From contig NC_021686.1 of assembly GCF_000247815.1 (NCBI RefSeq), forward strand, positions 6,735,537-6,799,536: DNA of 64,000 bases. Direction: 5' to 3'. The position numbers were made by a program, and so were the translations under genes. The notes under the pieces are model-generated. The model saw only the letters and a program-made list of their open reading frames with translations. It searched no databases and had not been told where the DNA came from. Below are positions 63,913 through 64,000 of this stretch, piece after piece; positions within the stretch are counted from its first letter, which is position 1, and every line of letters starts with the position of its first letter. This stretch comes from Ficedula albicollis (Eukaryota; Chordata; Aves; Passeriformes; Muscicapidae).

Positions 63913-64000
63913 TGGAATAACTTAAGGCCTAGCAAGCTTGCTTGACTATATGCAAGACAAGAACAGTCTAGACAAAAAGTTGTCCCCTTCTTCTACACTA

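Larger units (their letters stand above)
62502..64000 (+). other. SNN: SNN 3'UTR, running off the window
   Basis: No canonical AATAAA is found before the window end. ATTAAA at 62622-62627 is a possible weak early signal. The long 3'UTR known for mammalian SNN makes it likely that the transcript continues past 64000. It carries four TGTANATA elements. Confidence 0.6.

Overview
This window looks like bird nuclear DNA, possibly a songbird. Five diverged fragments have the 3' end of avian CR1 LINEs, two short LTRs match the bird LTR family that begins TGTGCTGGTTTTGG and ends near GGGGTTAAACCACGA, and genes are split by introns in AT-rich DNA broken by CpG islands. LITAF (minus) and SNN (plus) lie head to head about 39 kb apart. 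That pairing fits the vertebrate LITAF-SNN neighbourhood (human 16p13; avian chromosome 14 from memory). The species cannot be named from sequence alone.

Layout. Bases 1-3.3 kb: the 5' end of a minus-strand gene for a secreted protein. Four phase-compatible exons encode a signal peptide followed by the start of a large lipid transfer protein (apoB/MTTP/vitellogenin) N-terminal domain, and the gene runs off the left edge. 5.2-6.1 kb: a very GC-rich 34-bp minisatellite with higher-order structure, followed by a CpG-rich block and a CR1 piece. 11.1-16.6 kb: LITAF, with three coding exons (147 aa) and a noncoding first exon in a CpG island. 16.7-54.6 kb: intergenic DNA with CR1 pieces, a solo-LTR-like element at 31.3 kb, a perfect 720-bp tandem duplication at 26.8-28.2 kb, many smaller two-copy duplications and a palindromic double homeodomain-type site. 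54.65-56.6 kb: CpG island and promoter of SNN, containing a 589-base run of G. 62.2 kb: the single coding exon of stannin (87 aa), followed by a 3'UTR that reaches the right edge and carries four Pumilio-type sites.

How the genes relate. LITAF (endosomal membrane, ESCRT/NEDD4 adaptor) and stannin (small mitochondrial/vesicular membrane protein) are separate housekeeping-like genes that share the interval between their CpG-island promoters. The apoB-like gene is transcribed in the same direction as LITAF, downstream of it. I see no operon-like or cassette-like system. The most unusual items are the apoB-like gene, the giant G tract, the structured minisatellite, and the density of short local tandem duplications.
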